Assembly: GCA_020631735.1 (NCBI GenBank)
Contig: CM036168.1
Coordinates: 95,212,932-95,276,931 of the forward strand
Direction of reading: 5' to 3'
Source: Saccharum officinarum
Lineage: Eukaryota; Streptophyta; Magnoliopsida; Poales; Poaceae
DNA: 64,000 bases
A program made the translations under genes and the position numbers. Below, piece by piece: positions 20,801 to 31,633 of the stretch (position 1 is the stretch's first letter; each line of letters begins with the position of its first letter). Below the pieces are notes generated by a model. That model saw only the letters and a list, made by a program, of their open reading frames with translations, had not been told where the DNA came from and made no database searches.

Positions 20801-23706
20801 GCTTGATTGGTAAAGGGCAAAGAAAAATAAAAGGATATTGATGATAGACAATAAAGAAAAGAGGATGCGCCCTAAAATAGACCCAAAATTAATGTATTAA
20901 AATATTTAAAACTGCCACTCTTAACTAAATTTGGACATCTTGATACATATTTTATGGGTCTGCCCCTAATTAGAACCTTTCTTTCAATCTTAGTTCTTAC
21001 TAAGGCTTTGTTATGTGCAAATTTATACAAGGGAGACCCATCATTCAAAAGAGTGTTTGGATGAAGTGATTGCTCTAGAAATTTTTAGGTTAGTCCAACC
21101 TGTGCTAAATCCTATGTATTTGAGATTTTGGATCTAAATCCCCCATATCAAAATAACCTAGAAAAAATAGAATCAATGCAATGAAAAAATGACATGAACA
21201 AAATGCACAAAAAATTTGTTCTGTACTTCTGTTTCAGTAAAAACATACTTAACGTTTTGACAGAAGAAGAGGAATAGACGATAAGTAGCATGAGCAAGCT
21301 ACTTCAACATAATAATCGGAGTAAAATAAGAGACATACTTTCATGTAGTTACCAAGGGATGGATCCCACTCCGTGACCCTGTAAGTCTGCACAGAAATAC
21401 ATGCTCATGGACTTCAGATTGTAACCTCAGATGATTTATACTAGAAAGAAAAATAATAATTATTTACCAATCTTTTTAGACCATCACCAGAGTTTGGTAC
21501 ATAAGCAGTTAGCAGGTAGAAGTCATCAAACTCTACAGTCACAACCCTCCCTTCAGTATCATGGTCTGGTATACCAAGCCCATACTTGATCGAGAGTGGT
21601 TTGACCTACAGGCAACGCATGACACATGATGAATAGAAAGAAAATATAAAACACAAAAATGTTCACAAAAATCTTGCAGGATGCTAGCATATCCTGTTGA
21701 TCAAGAAGTTTATGCTTAAGGCTACCATTTAACAAATTGGAGTAAAGAAAGGTTAACAATGATCAAGCCAGGAGCCCAGGACCTAGGATCACAATACAAT
21801 AAATATATTTGAGTAGTATTGGACTAAATATCAGAAGAAATCGAACAGTGGTTAATCAGGTTGCAATATAGTCCAAGGGAAGAGGAAAGTAATAGTGATT
21901 AATCATATATTTTAAATGTTTCTTTCCATTTTTTATTAAAGTATATCTCAGTAGAGCTTGCTTTAGTGTGAGTGGCACAAATTTCTTTCTAGCCATGGCT
22001 TAGTGTGAGTGGGGTGTGTTGGGAATGGGAAGGTTTATTCTGGCCACTCCTGTTTGTACGACTCCTTTTTCTTAATAAAATGACACGCAGCTCTCCTGCA
22101 TTGTTCAAGAAAAAAAAAACAGTGAAGCTTGCTTTAGATTTCAGAAATGGAAAACCCTGAAACCTCAAAATTGAAGAGACATAGGTGTGGTGGTTCCTAT
22201 GTGAGGGAGCGCATCATGGCACTTCGCTTCTTCTTTCCATTTCTTTGAGGTTTCTGTGCAGTTGCTTCTAAAGAAATAAAACAGAACAAACCAATAGGTG
22301 TTCTGTTTTTACTAGTTACATGTATGAGGCATTGGGTAGTTGATGCGTACTCTTGAAATTATTGCAGTGCCAGAATAGCCAAGCTTTGACACACTGCAAG
22401 TAAAGAAACTATTTGTGTAGCCATCAAGCAAAGTGTCCTTAATAACTTCAACATCCTTCTCCTGCCCAGAACAAAGCAAATATAGTGAATTTACTGTCAG
22501 CAAATAATTTAGAAAGGATAGAATGTGCAACTTTAGCAAAATTATCTTGTCATTAACATTTTTTAGGATAACTACAAATAACTTAGCAAAAATAACAAAG
22601 ATTTTGCCTGCATTTTTGTCTCTTGTAAGCATAGCACATCAAAGTCCTCCCTCTGTGCTAACTGCTGCACAGAGAAGCCTCTTAATTTGAGCAATGCTTT
22701 CAATCCATTGACATTCCATGACATAATCTTCAGAGCCCGTGTATCCTTGCTAAGAGGTGGAGGCCTCATAGTCTTAGGGTTGTATGGAATCCAGCCGGCT
22801 TGTGGTTTCTTATGCACGAGTACAGTCCAAGGTTCTGAATCATCATTAGGAACAGTACCTTGGACTGTGTGGTAGAGTAACAAACAGTTAGCCAAGGGGA
22901 AAGTGATCTTTCAACAGGAGTAAAGATAAGTCAACAAATGTGCATACCGACAAATGTTTCCTTCTGGACAATAGTCTTACTTAGCTTGACATTAGTCACA
23001 GAATTCTCCTCAAGAGTGGTGCTCTTGCTTGACTTTTGTTTTGTTCTACTTCTTTTCTTGCTAGGTGTTTCAGAAATAATCTCAGAACTTTCTAGTTTTT
23101 GTCAATCACAACAGAAGCACCACCTTTTCTTTTTACAAACCAGCTCAATGGATGACACCTGTGGACCTGGCTATTCTTCATTTAAAACAAGGACATACCT
23201 AACTCAACAAACAGAGTACACCTATTAGAGAAGAAAAGCCAATGTTTAACATCTACTGATGTAGAATCGCGCCATTCCAAGCTAAACGATTCTTGTGACA
23301 ATGAATCCAGGTATGAGATAACTATGGACAGACATCCTCTTGCACTGATGGATACTTCAAGTTTGACATAGGGTTTAGGTTTCACATTATGTGCAAATGA
23401 GTTTGAGCTGAAGTAATAAGTTCTTCATTAAATTAGAGAAAAAGCCTTAAGCGCACCTGCGCTTGTGACGTATGTTCCCTGAGACACTGAGCATATTTTC
23501 TTTGACTAAATTACATAATCCACATCAACGGCGCTGTTGACAGTTGAAAGCGCACAATAAAAAGAAACGGGTATTTCCATTCGTGGCCAAACCCTCGATG
23601 GGCTCATCCCCCTATTGAGGGTGCCCCTTGGATGGCGAAGAATCGAATCGACGCAGTCACGCAGACCAGATGGGATGAACCGACTCGAAGGTAGAAAATG
23701 CGCCAT
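17830..23706 (-). CDS. ARP: ARP-type DNA-(apurinic or apyrimidinic site) endonuclease
   Basis: Catalytic exons, high to low: 22948-about 23090 (Lys/Ser-rich linker), 22608-22864, 22351-22461, 21468-21605, 21339-21386, 20380-20460, 18250-18409, 17830-17951. All phases agree. Motifs: [15 protein letters not shown] (typical of plant ARP), [50 protein letters not shown]. By family knowledge the enzyme incises abasic sites; the Arabidopsis ARP acts in plastids. Exon 22608-22864 ends at a GC donor. The exon above 22948 shows a probable one-base loss in an A run near 23096 (VVIDK then LESSEIIS in another frame). First exon candidate: start 23706 ([14 protein letters not shown]); the exons between it and 23150 are not resolved and no SAP domain was recognised. 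This is the better-preserved of the two tandem copies. Confidence 0.85.
18818..20324 (-). mobile_element. RTE LINE insertion with internal 680-bp segment and two LINE 3' ends
   Basis: The 18-mer ACTACAAATTTACAATAC flanks the whole block (18800-18817 and 20325-20342). In LINE sense (minus strand) the order is: a 5'-truncated LINE 3' part with ORF sequence ([18 protein letters not shown] ... [10 protein letters not shown]) ending in a (TTG)-type tail at about 19740; about 680 bp of unrelated DNA (19060-19739); a second, shorter LINE 3' end (18818-19059) with its own TTG tail next to the target duplication. It sits in an ARP intron and leaves the splice sites intact. The simplest reading is one insertion of a read-through transcript. 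Confidence 0.8.
20461..21338 (-). other. ARP intron between the 20380 and 21339 exons
   Basis: AT-rich; no inserted element with recognisable ends and no coding content. Confidence 0.6.
21967..22125 (+). mobile_element. 5'-truncated L1-type LINE 3' end in an ARP intron
   Basis: About 155 bp ending CTTAATAAAATGACACGCAG ... TTCAAGAAAAAAAAAAC, the typical tail of grass L1-like LINEs. AGCTTGCTTTAG occurs on both sides (21955-21966 and 22126-22137) as the target duplication. Confidence 0.75.
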
Positions 23707-24270
23707 AGGAAAGAGGAGAGAGCACGAGAGGGTGGGGGAAGATGGGCACCGTACTGGTAGAGGCGGAGGAGGGAGGCGCCGCGCAGCAGCAGCGGCATCG
23801 GTCGCCGAGCGAGTGCGCGGAGACGCCGCGACGTGGAGCGGTAAAAGGAGTGCGCTGCGCTCGGCTCGGCGTGAGGGAGTGGGCTTGTGGCCTGTGGGCA
23901 CCCGGATGGCCGTGCACTCTGATGGGCTGCATTCCTATCCCGGCCGGCCTGGCAAGCCCAGCACTGTAGGAATATTTGGTTGGTAGCCTATTCAGCTCTA
24001 TATAGATCACTAAAAAATACAAGATTGACTGGGCCATGAGTGGGCCAGAAAGTTTTCTGGTGATCTAATCCAAACAGATTGGTTTAGAACCACATACGGT
24101 TATGGTTTGTTTATGGTCTGTCTGTACAAACTACCATAAAGCAACTTCATAAAAAAAAAACTAAAGTTTATGGCGCTCACAACTCCACCTTTATTTCTAG
24201 AGTAGGGTTAAACTAGAGTTTATGGAGCTCACAACTCCAGTTTTTTCTGAAGTAGAGTTAAATTAGAGTT
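23707..24270. other. ARP 5' flank
   Basis: GC-rich to about 23960, consistent with a leader or promoter of the minus-strand ARP gene, then AT-rich. A partial direct repeat lies at about 24165-24270 (GGAGCTCACAACTCCA-like units). No TATA box could be assigned. Confidence 0.45.
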
Positions 24271-24310
24271 TACTAGGTAAATGCCCGTGCGTTGCAACGG
24301 GAACACGTAA
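24271..24310 (-). mobile_element. Helitron-like 3' terminus
   Basis: On the minus strand the sequence is CCCGTTGCAACGCACGGG, able to form a short hairpin, followed after a few bases by ATTTACCTAG and then T. A hairpin just inside a terminal CTAG with T following is the Helitron 3' signature. The body would extend to higher coordinates. The 5' end (TC...) was not found, so element length is unknown. Confidence 0.5.
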
Positions 24311-27300
24311 TACCAACATAACATATTTATCTAAAACAGATATTACAATCATGTGTTTGAAACATCAATATTACATAAGTCTTCAAGAAAGATAGTTGAC
24401 ATGTGACTCCAAATTTTGATACGGAACTGAAACATCAACTTCATATTGCACGGGCACCAAGCTGCAGCTGATCCTAATCTAAGATGATCCAGAAATGATG
24501 CGTCTGACTTCTTGCAGCTAAAGTTGTAGTTGGAAGTATCCTGCATATAGTTGTTTCTTAATTCTTAAAGCAAATTAAAGAGCTGAGAAATAGCATTTCT
24601 ATATCTGAAGAGTTGTATTGAATTAGCTCTATGCAAGTCAGGTCTCACCTCAGTGCCAAACACTGATAAGTTGCTTCTCCACTCCGATCGTACTATTTCT
24701 AGCGACCACTAATATTGATGATCCCTTCTAAACATATATAATACGTCAATTGATATTCTAATTTAAGCAACACAGTTTACAAAGAGGAAGTAATGATTGT
24801 TTAGTAATCCATATCCTAGCGGCTTCTGTAGAGTTTCCTTCATTTATAAAAATTGGTCGTGCCCTAGACATTTGAGCAGAGAACAAATTAATTGCATCTA
24901 TAATCATGAATATGTAAGTTGTAGAAAACCTGAGCTAATGATAACAAACCTGGAATCACCAAATCACAAGATATATCTAATAGGTTGGTTGATTTCCTCA
25001 GTGAATCTGTAGAGCATAGCAGTTGTATTTACAGCCTAAACATGACACCTGGAAGGGCAGGAGCAAAACAAAAATACTCAAACAAGAACTGAAGAAACAT
25101 GGTTGTCAGGTAAATACAGATTGGAACATATTGGAGGAAAACCATGTAAATCAAGTGTAGAGCATCTCAACATGCCACCAAACAGTCAGTGATAGTCTGT
25201 AGAGTAGAGCGATTGTATTTACAGCCTAAACATGGCAGCTAGAAGAATAAATGGCCAGGAGCAAAGCAAAATTATTCAAACAAGAAATGAAAAACATGGT
25301 TACCAACTAAATGCATATTGGAAGCAGACATCATACTGGAGGAAAACCATGTAAGTCAAGAGCAGAGCATCTGAACATGACACACCAAAAGATGACTAAA
25401 AAGTGGACCAACCAGACAACCCTTTAAATTGAAATTAAGTTAATGTGTTTCTCTTAGACCTAAAAAATAGAACATCAGGGAAAGCAAATGGAATTTATCT
25501 GCACAACATTTCTGATTCCAATTTAATCATACATGGTACATCATCTCCTCACCTCCTTGCTTTAGCACTGCTATCAATAGTCCTTGTAATAGTGAAGGTT
25601 ATGACCAGACAGGCCGCATTGGTCATGGGTCTATTTGTTCATCAGAATTTCAGATCACTTATCAGCAATGTCACTCCTATAGCAAGGAAGCAATATGGTC
25701 ACACCACTTGTGCCGTCCCCTGTGTTTTATCAAGGAAATACGTGAATTCATCTAAGGACACCAGCACATACTGAATTGCAATGCAACTGGCAAGCCTGAC
25801 GATGTCCAGGTTCATAAAACAGGAGTGATGAAACTCATTAATATAACTATTGCATGAGATACAATTTTGTAATAAAAAAAACACGGCATTTGGGAGAAGA
25901 CCGGGAGAGATTAACCTTGTTTGCAGCATCCAACGAATAGAATGCACATGATTAGTGATCTGGTGAGGCCGCTGCCCCTTGAGCTACAAGCTGAGCCACC
26001 GCTTCTCTTCTGATTGCAAGTGTCGTGGAGGAGAATGTCAGGATGCAACACACTGGGGGTCACTGCTCTTGTCTGCCTTTCGCATGCTCGGCTTGGTGGG
26101 GAGACATGATATACTGGAGAAGCCTTGCTCCTTGCTTTAACTGTCAACTCTGCACAGAAACTTGTTGAAGAACAACCTTGCTGAACGATTAGCTCTGCAC
26201 AGGAATTCCTGCACATGATTTTGTTATTTTAATTGTTATCTCTGCATGAAGAATTTGTAAATCATTGAGCCAAGCATGCAGTCCTGAATAACCTTGATTC
26301 AAGTCTCTAGCGTATAGTCCTTAGTCAAAAACATTCATATGCATTATCTTCAGCAGCAAAAGGCAATTTCCCACATTAGAAACTCGAGGAACCCAACAAT
26401 TAAGGTACTCACTATCTACAAAAGTAATGATTTTGACCACATCACAAAAGAATAGCATTTAAAGTGTTTAAAGATTCAGTAAAAGCGACAGGCAGGTAGC
26501 CGATAATAAAATGATAACAACAGAGCATGCACCACTAATGCCAATTGGTTCGATAACACAACTATAAGGACCTTGGGCCAAGAATAATACTTGTAACTTT
26601 GAAGCCGATCATGCTGGGTTTTAGAATAATGTGTAGTGGCACCGTGTTCTTCACTTCATCATTTTAGTTAGAGTAGACAAAAAGTGGATATATACGAATA
26701 GTGGAGGAAAAGCAAATCAAGGGTAGCACACGGTATCTTTAATAGTTGCTCTTGCTTGCGGGTAGGGTTGGTGCTTTAGTCTTTTGCTTTTGGGGGTGAT
26801 TTTAGATTGATCAAATAAAGAGTGTTGGTCTGGTGGAACAGAGATATAAGTGTGTGTTCAGGCGAAAAATCAATATAACTGAAAGAAGTACTTTTAGGCT
26901 CAAACAAAAAGCGAGTACGTTTCAGAAATAAAAATGTTAAAGTCCAGCTGAAGGAACGCAAACATGAATCAGGATTACAATATTCTATAGGTGTGTTGTG
27001 AATTCAAGAATTACAAGCCATGCAGTCCTCAAAACAGTCGTACTGCTAAGGGAAAAAATCGTTTGAATAGACAACGAGCAGTGGTAGCACTTTTATGTAT
27101 AAATAAAATCAATCTGTCTTCTATCAGCCTGGTCTTCCTTCTGCTCAGAAAAAAACCATTTGAAGGGGAAAACTCAATCAGGGAAGTGGTTATTTTTATG
27201 TAGAGTTTCTCATGATCTAAATTGTTTTAGAAAGAGGATGACATAATAGAACAGAAGTGCTTATTTTCATAAGTACAAACAGTAATAACCATACAATAGT

Positions 27301-28680
27301 CTGCAGTGATGTTCAGTTTATTTTCCACATTAGAATGCCACATTAGACAAGATATGGGCTTATGTATCTACTAATTCAGGCTACATTTCATATGGAAGCA
27401 ACATGTTCTTATCTTTGGGTACATTGTCTACACAGTTCTGCACCAACCTACCATTTTCAGCGCGAGTGCCAGTAAAGAGAAGACAAACATAGTTAAGCTG
27501 TCAAATTTAGGTTTGACGATTTCAAAGATGTTTGGCTAGAAAGAACTGTTTAAATATGACCATCTATGCAGGGGGCAATGCTCTGTATCTCAAAACTCAA
27601 ACTCCCGATATGTTGTACAAAGATCTCAAACAAAAAACATACCCCAATTTTGTAGAATGAACAATTCAGTCTGGACGGAGACTAAGGCAAGTACAACTCA
27701 TAGTCATACCACTAAAATAAAAATCTAAACATATCAGAGTGCTTAAAGTCTATGGGGATGAAATCTGTGTGGAGGAAAACATTTAAATACTTCAAGGATC
27801 TAGTAATATCACAAAATGACCAGTATTCTCTTCTGAGCAAATAGCATGTAAGAAAAAAAAAGAATCTTCTTTATCGTTTAACCCCAGCCAGTGAAGGTGA
27901 AAAGCAGAGCAGGACCCGGAATGGAAAGACAGGAAGCAAAGGGAAAGGGAAGGTGCCTGCCAGTGCAAGCTTTAGCAGCCAGCCATAATTTGGGCCAAAA
28001 CCAATTCAAAGATTCCAAACTTTTTGTTCTCAAAATCACAACAAAAGCATCCAAATTCCAAAGGGAGCCCAAAAGTTGAGAACCCGTGAGCAAAGGAAAT
28101 TCCATTCACTTTACTACTGGCACTACAACTCCAAGCATGTTTGTAGTTATCAGAAATCAGAGTAAATTTAGGTGCCTAAGCCTATTGTTTTCCTCCCTCA
28201 GTATTTCATTCTCCTCTTTTCCACTTAGAAGCAAACAATGTGCCATGAATCATTTAGAATGATTAGAGATTCCAAATGGTCAAATAGCTCAAGTGTGAAT
28301 ATTAAATATGCCAGTGAAAGTCGAGGTGTCACTGATGATTAACAAAGAGGAACATGCACTACACTATAGGAAACTGTAAAATATAGCTGTCAAATATTAT
28401 TCCTTCACTATCAGGCAAAGCAAACATCCTAAGTACCCCTAGGTTTCAGTAATGGCAATAGAACTGAAATTGTGTGAAATATAGCCGTGATCTCATCATT
28501 TTTTTAACAGCATGATAAACACTTATTTGAGTTAAAAACTCTATTGCCCGTTCATAATCTAGAGCCCTAAATCGCAGGAGCCCTGAACCCAGAACCAAAC
28601 AGGGCACCTGTATATGGCTGGAAAAAAATCGGAGGACCCTTCGTATACCAAAACTAACACTTGGAAATGCCAAAGGGACG
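24311..28680. other. Long AT-rich stretch without recognisable genes
   Basis: Both strands lack open frames with domain content. The main structure is a diverged tandem duplication of about 190 bp at 25007-25390 (units start CTGTAGAG... and share GTATTTACAGCCTAAACATG). It may be Helitron body DNA if the 24271 terminus is real. Confidence 0.45.
25007..25390. repeat. Two-copy tandem duplication, unit about 190 bp
   Basis: Units at about 25007-25195 and 25196-25390 share GTATTTACAGCCTAAACATG, GGAGGAAAACCATGTAA and AGAGCATCT blocks in the same order, with scattered substitutions and small indels. Confidence 0.75.
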
Positions 28681-28689
28681 CCCCTTCCC

Positions 28690-29056
28690 CGCAGCCACCG
28701 CGGAGGCGGAGTCAAATCAAAGGCAATGACACAATCCGCCAAGGAAGCAACCAAAACTCAGAGCAGAGGGAGCGAGACCTTGTGTAAGTCGTGGAGTTTG
28801 AGGTCGCAAGCGGCGTGGTTGCTGTGGAGCGCGATGCGCTTCGTGGGCCCGCGCCGCCGCCCGTCTTTCAGCGCTGCCTCCGTTGGTGCTTGGTGGAGTG
28901 GTCGGCGGGGAGGTTGGAACCTCCAACTGCGAGGTCGGCCTGCAGCTCAACCGGCGGCGGCGCACGCGGCACCCTCCCTCTACGGTAGGGCTGCTCGGGC
29001 CATGGCTCCCAGTCGACAGCAGTGTGCTCGGTCGTCTTTCGGACGGCAGCGCTCAG
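28690..29056. other. GC-rich island, possible fragment of a first exon
   Basis: On the minus strand an open frame ends KRIALHSNHAACDLKLHDLH just before a possible donor (CACAAG|GTCTCG, near 28783). The start is unclear, the family is not recognised and competing frames are open on both strands. It could be a captured gene fragment or a dead exon. Confidence 0.3.
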
Positions 29057-29067
29057 AATGACTGTTA

Positions 29068-29092
29068 TCACATATCTGTATTCGAGAAAAAA
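29068..29092 (+). mobile_element. 25-bp L1 tail micro-insertion with 11-bp target duplication
   Basis: AATGACTGTTA occurs at 29057-29067 and 29093-29103. The 25 bases between them end TGTATTCGAGAAAAAA, the same 3' tail as in the 12030 micro-insertion. Confidence 0.65.
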
Positions 29093-29237
29093 AATGACTG
29101 TTAATTACTTGGAGCCTTGATTGATGGCACATGAGGCAGTGCATCCGTGCAATCGACGATATCACGGTCTATTTCACCAGTAGTTACACCATTGACATTA
29201 CATGCCAGCAGTACAAAGCACAGCAGCAAAGGGATTT

Positions 29238-29600
29238 ACCTGGGAGAACTCGTGCAACTGGGATAGTCAGGACAGGTTCCACGTCAACCTTTGAGGTTCC
29301 TTCTATGTCATCAGCAGTAGCTTCTACTGTATGTTTATTTCATGCCTTTGCAGATTTCTTTTTCTCAGCTTGGCCTGCTGCATATCCAGAGGCCCTCTTG
29401 CACTCAGGGGCAGGTTCTTCATCAACCTCTGAGGTTCTTTCTGTGTCATCCAGTAGCTTCTACATATGTTTATTTTCTGCCTTTGCAGATTTCTTTTCTC
29501 AGTTAGGGCTGTTGCGGTTAGAAAGAAGTGCAGCCACACTGCCATGTCATACTAATCCTTACTATTCCTTGCACCACCATATAGTATATCTGATTATACC
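29238..29600 (-). pseudogene. Exon-like fragment encoding a charged, internally duplicated segment
   Basis: On the minus strand the frame gives DDTERTSEVDEEPAPECKRA and GQAEKKKSAKA, then a TGA, then EATADDIEGTSKVDVEP and a plausible donor (CCCAG|GTAAATCC). The DNA carries a duplicated block (29273-29360 and 29411-29505) sharing TTTGCAGATTTCTTTT. The family is not recognised. It looks like a low-complexity linker of a nuclear protein, and the in-frame TGA suggests decay. Confidence 0.35.
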
Positions 29601-30119
29601 CTGTGCCCTAAACGTGTGACCACAGGCCAACACCATGCATTGAATTAGCATTAAACAGGGTTCAGAAGGTGTATATACAGAAAAAAAATATTTGGGGTTT
29701 ATAATCCATGGTTATCACAAACTGCAGATGGACAGGTAGAAACAGCTGCAAACCTCATATAGTTTTCTTTGGAAAAGATGCAGAACCAAACTGTCTATAT
29801 ATTGTTGGGATGTTGTGTTCTTTGGGTGCATAATTGATTCTTTGAGCCTAAAAGAACCAAGTATATTGTTGTTATTTCAATATCTGTATTCTTATCCTAT
29901 GATGCAGACCAAACAAAATTTAGCTATCTATCTGGATCATCAACACAGTTAAATGTGTGAATATCATGACCCATCTTCCACAAAGGATATCAGAATTGCA
30001 GCCACACCACACAGGATGGAGCAAGCAAAGCTCGAGAGAATTTGTTGAAACGTGCTAACGAGTAATGTCTTACCTGCAAACGTAATCTTGAAGAGAGGCA
30101 GATCCTGGATTGGCAGTAC

Positions 30120-30944
30120 TCTCAGACACCAATCTCCTCAATGGTGTACAGCGGCAGTCCACCTCTGGGATGGGGGCAGTAGCGGCATAATGCGACAGTC
30201 AGGCAGGGTGCCGTGGATCGAGGACGGGAGGACCAAATGCAGACTTGCGGCGGCTGAGCAGGACGTGGGTAGTCGCAGCGGACTGCGGCAGTCGCGCGGA
30301 GATTCGGATGGGAGGTGTTGGCCCGGCTGTGGACCCGGCGCGGTGGGGCGTCTGCGGGGCGGCGCTCCAGTAGTCGCGGTGGAGGAGGGCAGCTCCGGGG
30401 TGGCGGCCTGGCATCGTCGGGCGTGATTGGGGGTGCCGCGACAGGGCGGCTGCCGAGCGGCACTCTGGAAGTCGCGGTGGAGGAAGGAAGCTCTAGGGCG
30501 GTGGCCTGGCATCATCTCGTGGGAGGGGCAGGGCCACAGGGGAGGTGCCGCCTTCGTAGTCGCGGTGCTGGGCGGCGGCCTGAAGTCCCGGTGTGGGAGT
30601 CGTGGGGAGAGGTTTTGAAATCGCAGCCCGGGAGTCGGGGGCACGCCGAAGCCGAGGGCAGATCGAAGCGTTGTGAACGATTGTCAGCACCTCCGCAGAG
30701 GTCGTTCCTTGCTGGAGTTCCGCGCCGAGTTGAAGCGGGGCCGCGGAGCTCCTCTTGCTGGCAGGGGCTGGGGCTGGGGCGCCGGGGCTGGGGTTGGCTG
30801 CCGCCGCGCCGCGGACGGGACGCCAGGGCTGGGGAGTCCCAACGGACGGAGCCACCGCCGCCAGGGCTGTGCGCTCGCGAGCAGAGGGTGGCGTCGGGGC
30901 TGGGGCTGGCTGCCGCCGCGCCTCGTGAGGGTGGAGCAAGAGGG
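30120..30944. repeat. GC-rich DNA with internal direct repeats outside the MULE left end
   Basis: A unit of about 105 bp is repeated at about 30363-30430 and 30465-30540 (AGTCGCGGTGGAGGA-like core). Long open frames exist on both strands but are Arg/Gly/Pro-rich products of GC skew, so I do not call a gene. Confidence 0.5.
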
Positions 30945-31206
30945 ATGAGCAAATTTTTTATTTTTTTTTTTGAATCTGACCCGTATTTGAAAATATTTTT
31001 AAAACTAGTCCGTTTGGCCCCGCCACCATGTATGGGCATGCATGGCGGGGCAATTGAACTGTACCCCGCCATGCATGGTGGCGGGGTCCAGCTGCCACGT
31101 GGCTTGCAGCCGGGGGTGCCTGCTGACGTGGATAGGGAACGTGGAAAGGCGTACCCCGCCATGCATCATGGCGGGATACGGCCAACCCGCCCATTTAAAC
31201 GGTCGG
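30945..31206 (+). repeat. Left terminal inverted repeat of the MULE
   Basis: From about 30975 the sequence GACCCGTATTTGAAAATATT ... AAAACTAGTCCGTTTGGCCC is matched inverted at the right end. Inside, CCCCGCCATG and CATGGCGGGG alternate about six times. Other shared landmarks are CCAGCTGCCACGTGGC and AACGTGGAAAGGCGTACCCC. Confidence 0.85.
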
Positions 31207-31633
31207 GCCCTTCTTGTTTATGTTTTTCTTTCCATTCCATACCCCGCAGCGCCCCTCTCCGTCCCAGCGCCCGAGCTTCCCTCCCCCAGCGCCCCTCTCC
31301 GGCGCCCCTCCCCCCAGTGCCCCTCCCTGGCGGTTGCCGCCCATCGTCGGTCCTTGTCCCGACCACCCCTCGTATAAGGAAGGTAAAATTTCTTATTTAC
31401 TTTCTGTTTCTATAGTATGTTTGGAGTATGCTGGAGTCATGTGGAAGGTAAAATGTCCCGGCCAACTCTTGAGTCTGCTAGAGTCATGTTAGTTTGCTTA
31501 GTTATAGTATGTTTGGTTAATTTAGTTAGTAAAGTTATATTAGTTTTAATCGTATTGATATTGTGGATTATTTTTGAATTGTAAGAATTATAAGTGATAT
31601 GTGATTTGTGTTAAAATAATTTCGTGTTTTTAG

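Noticed and set aside
27878..28105. Overlapping 62- and 75-codon frames on opposite strands
   Set aside because: Both are open by chance over the same bases; no motif, splice context or neighbour supports either.
30315..31415. 366-codon plus-strand frame across the MULE left end
   Set aside because: It crosses the terminal repeat boundary and gives Gly/Arg/Pro low-complexity sequence; no domain.
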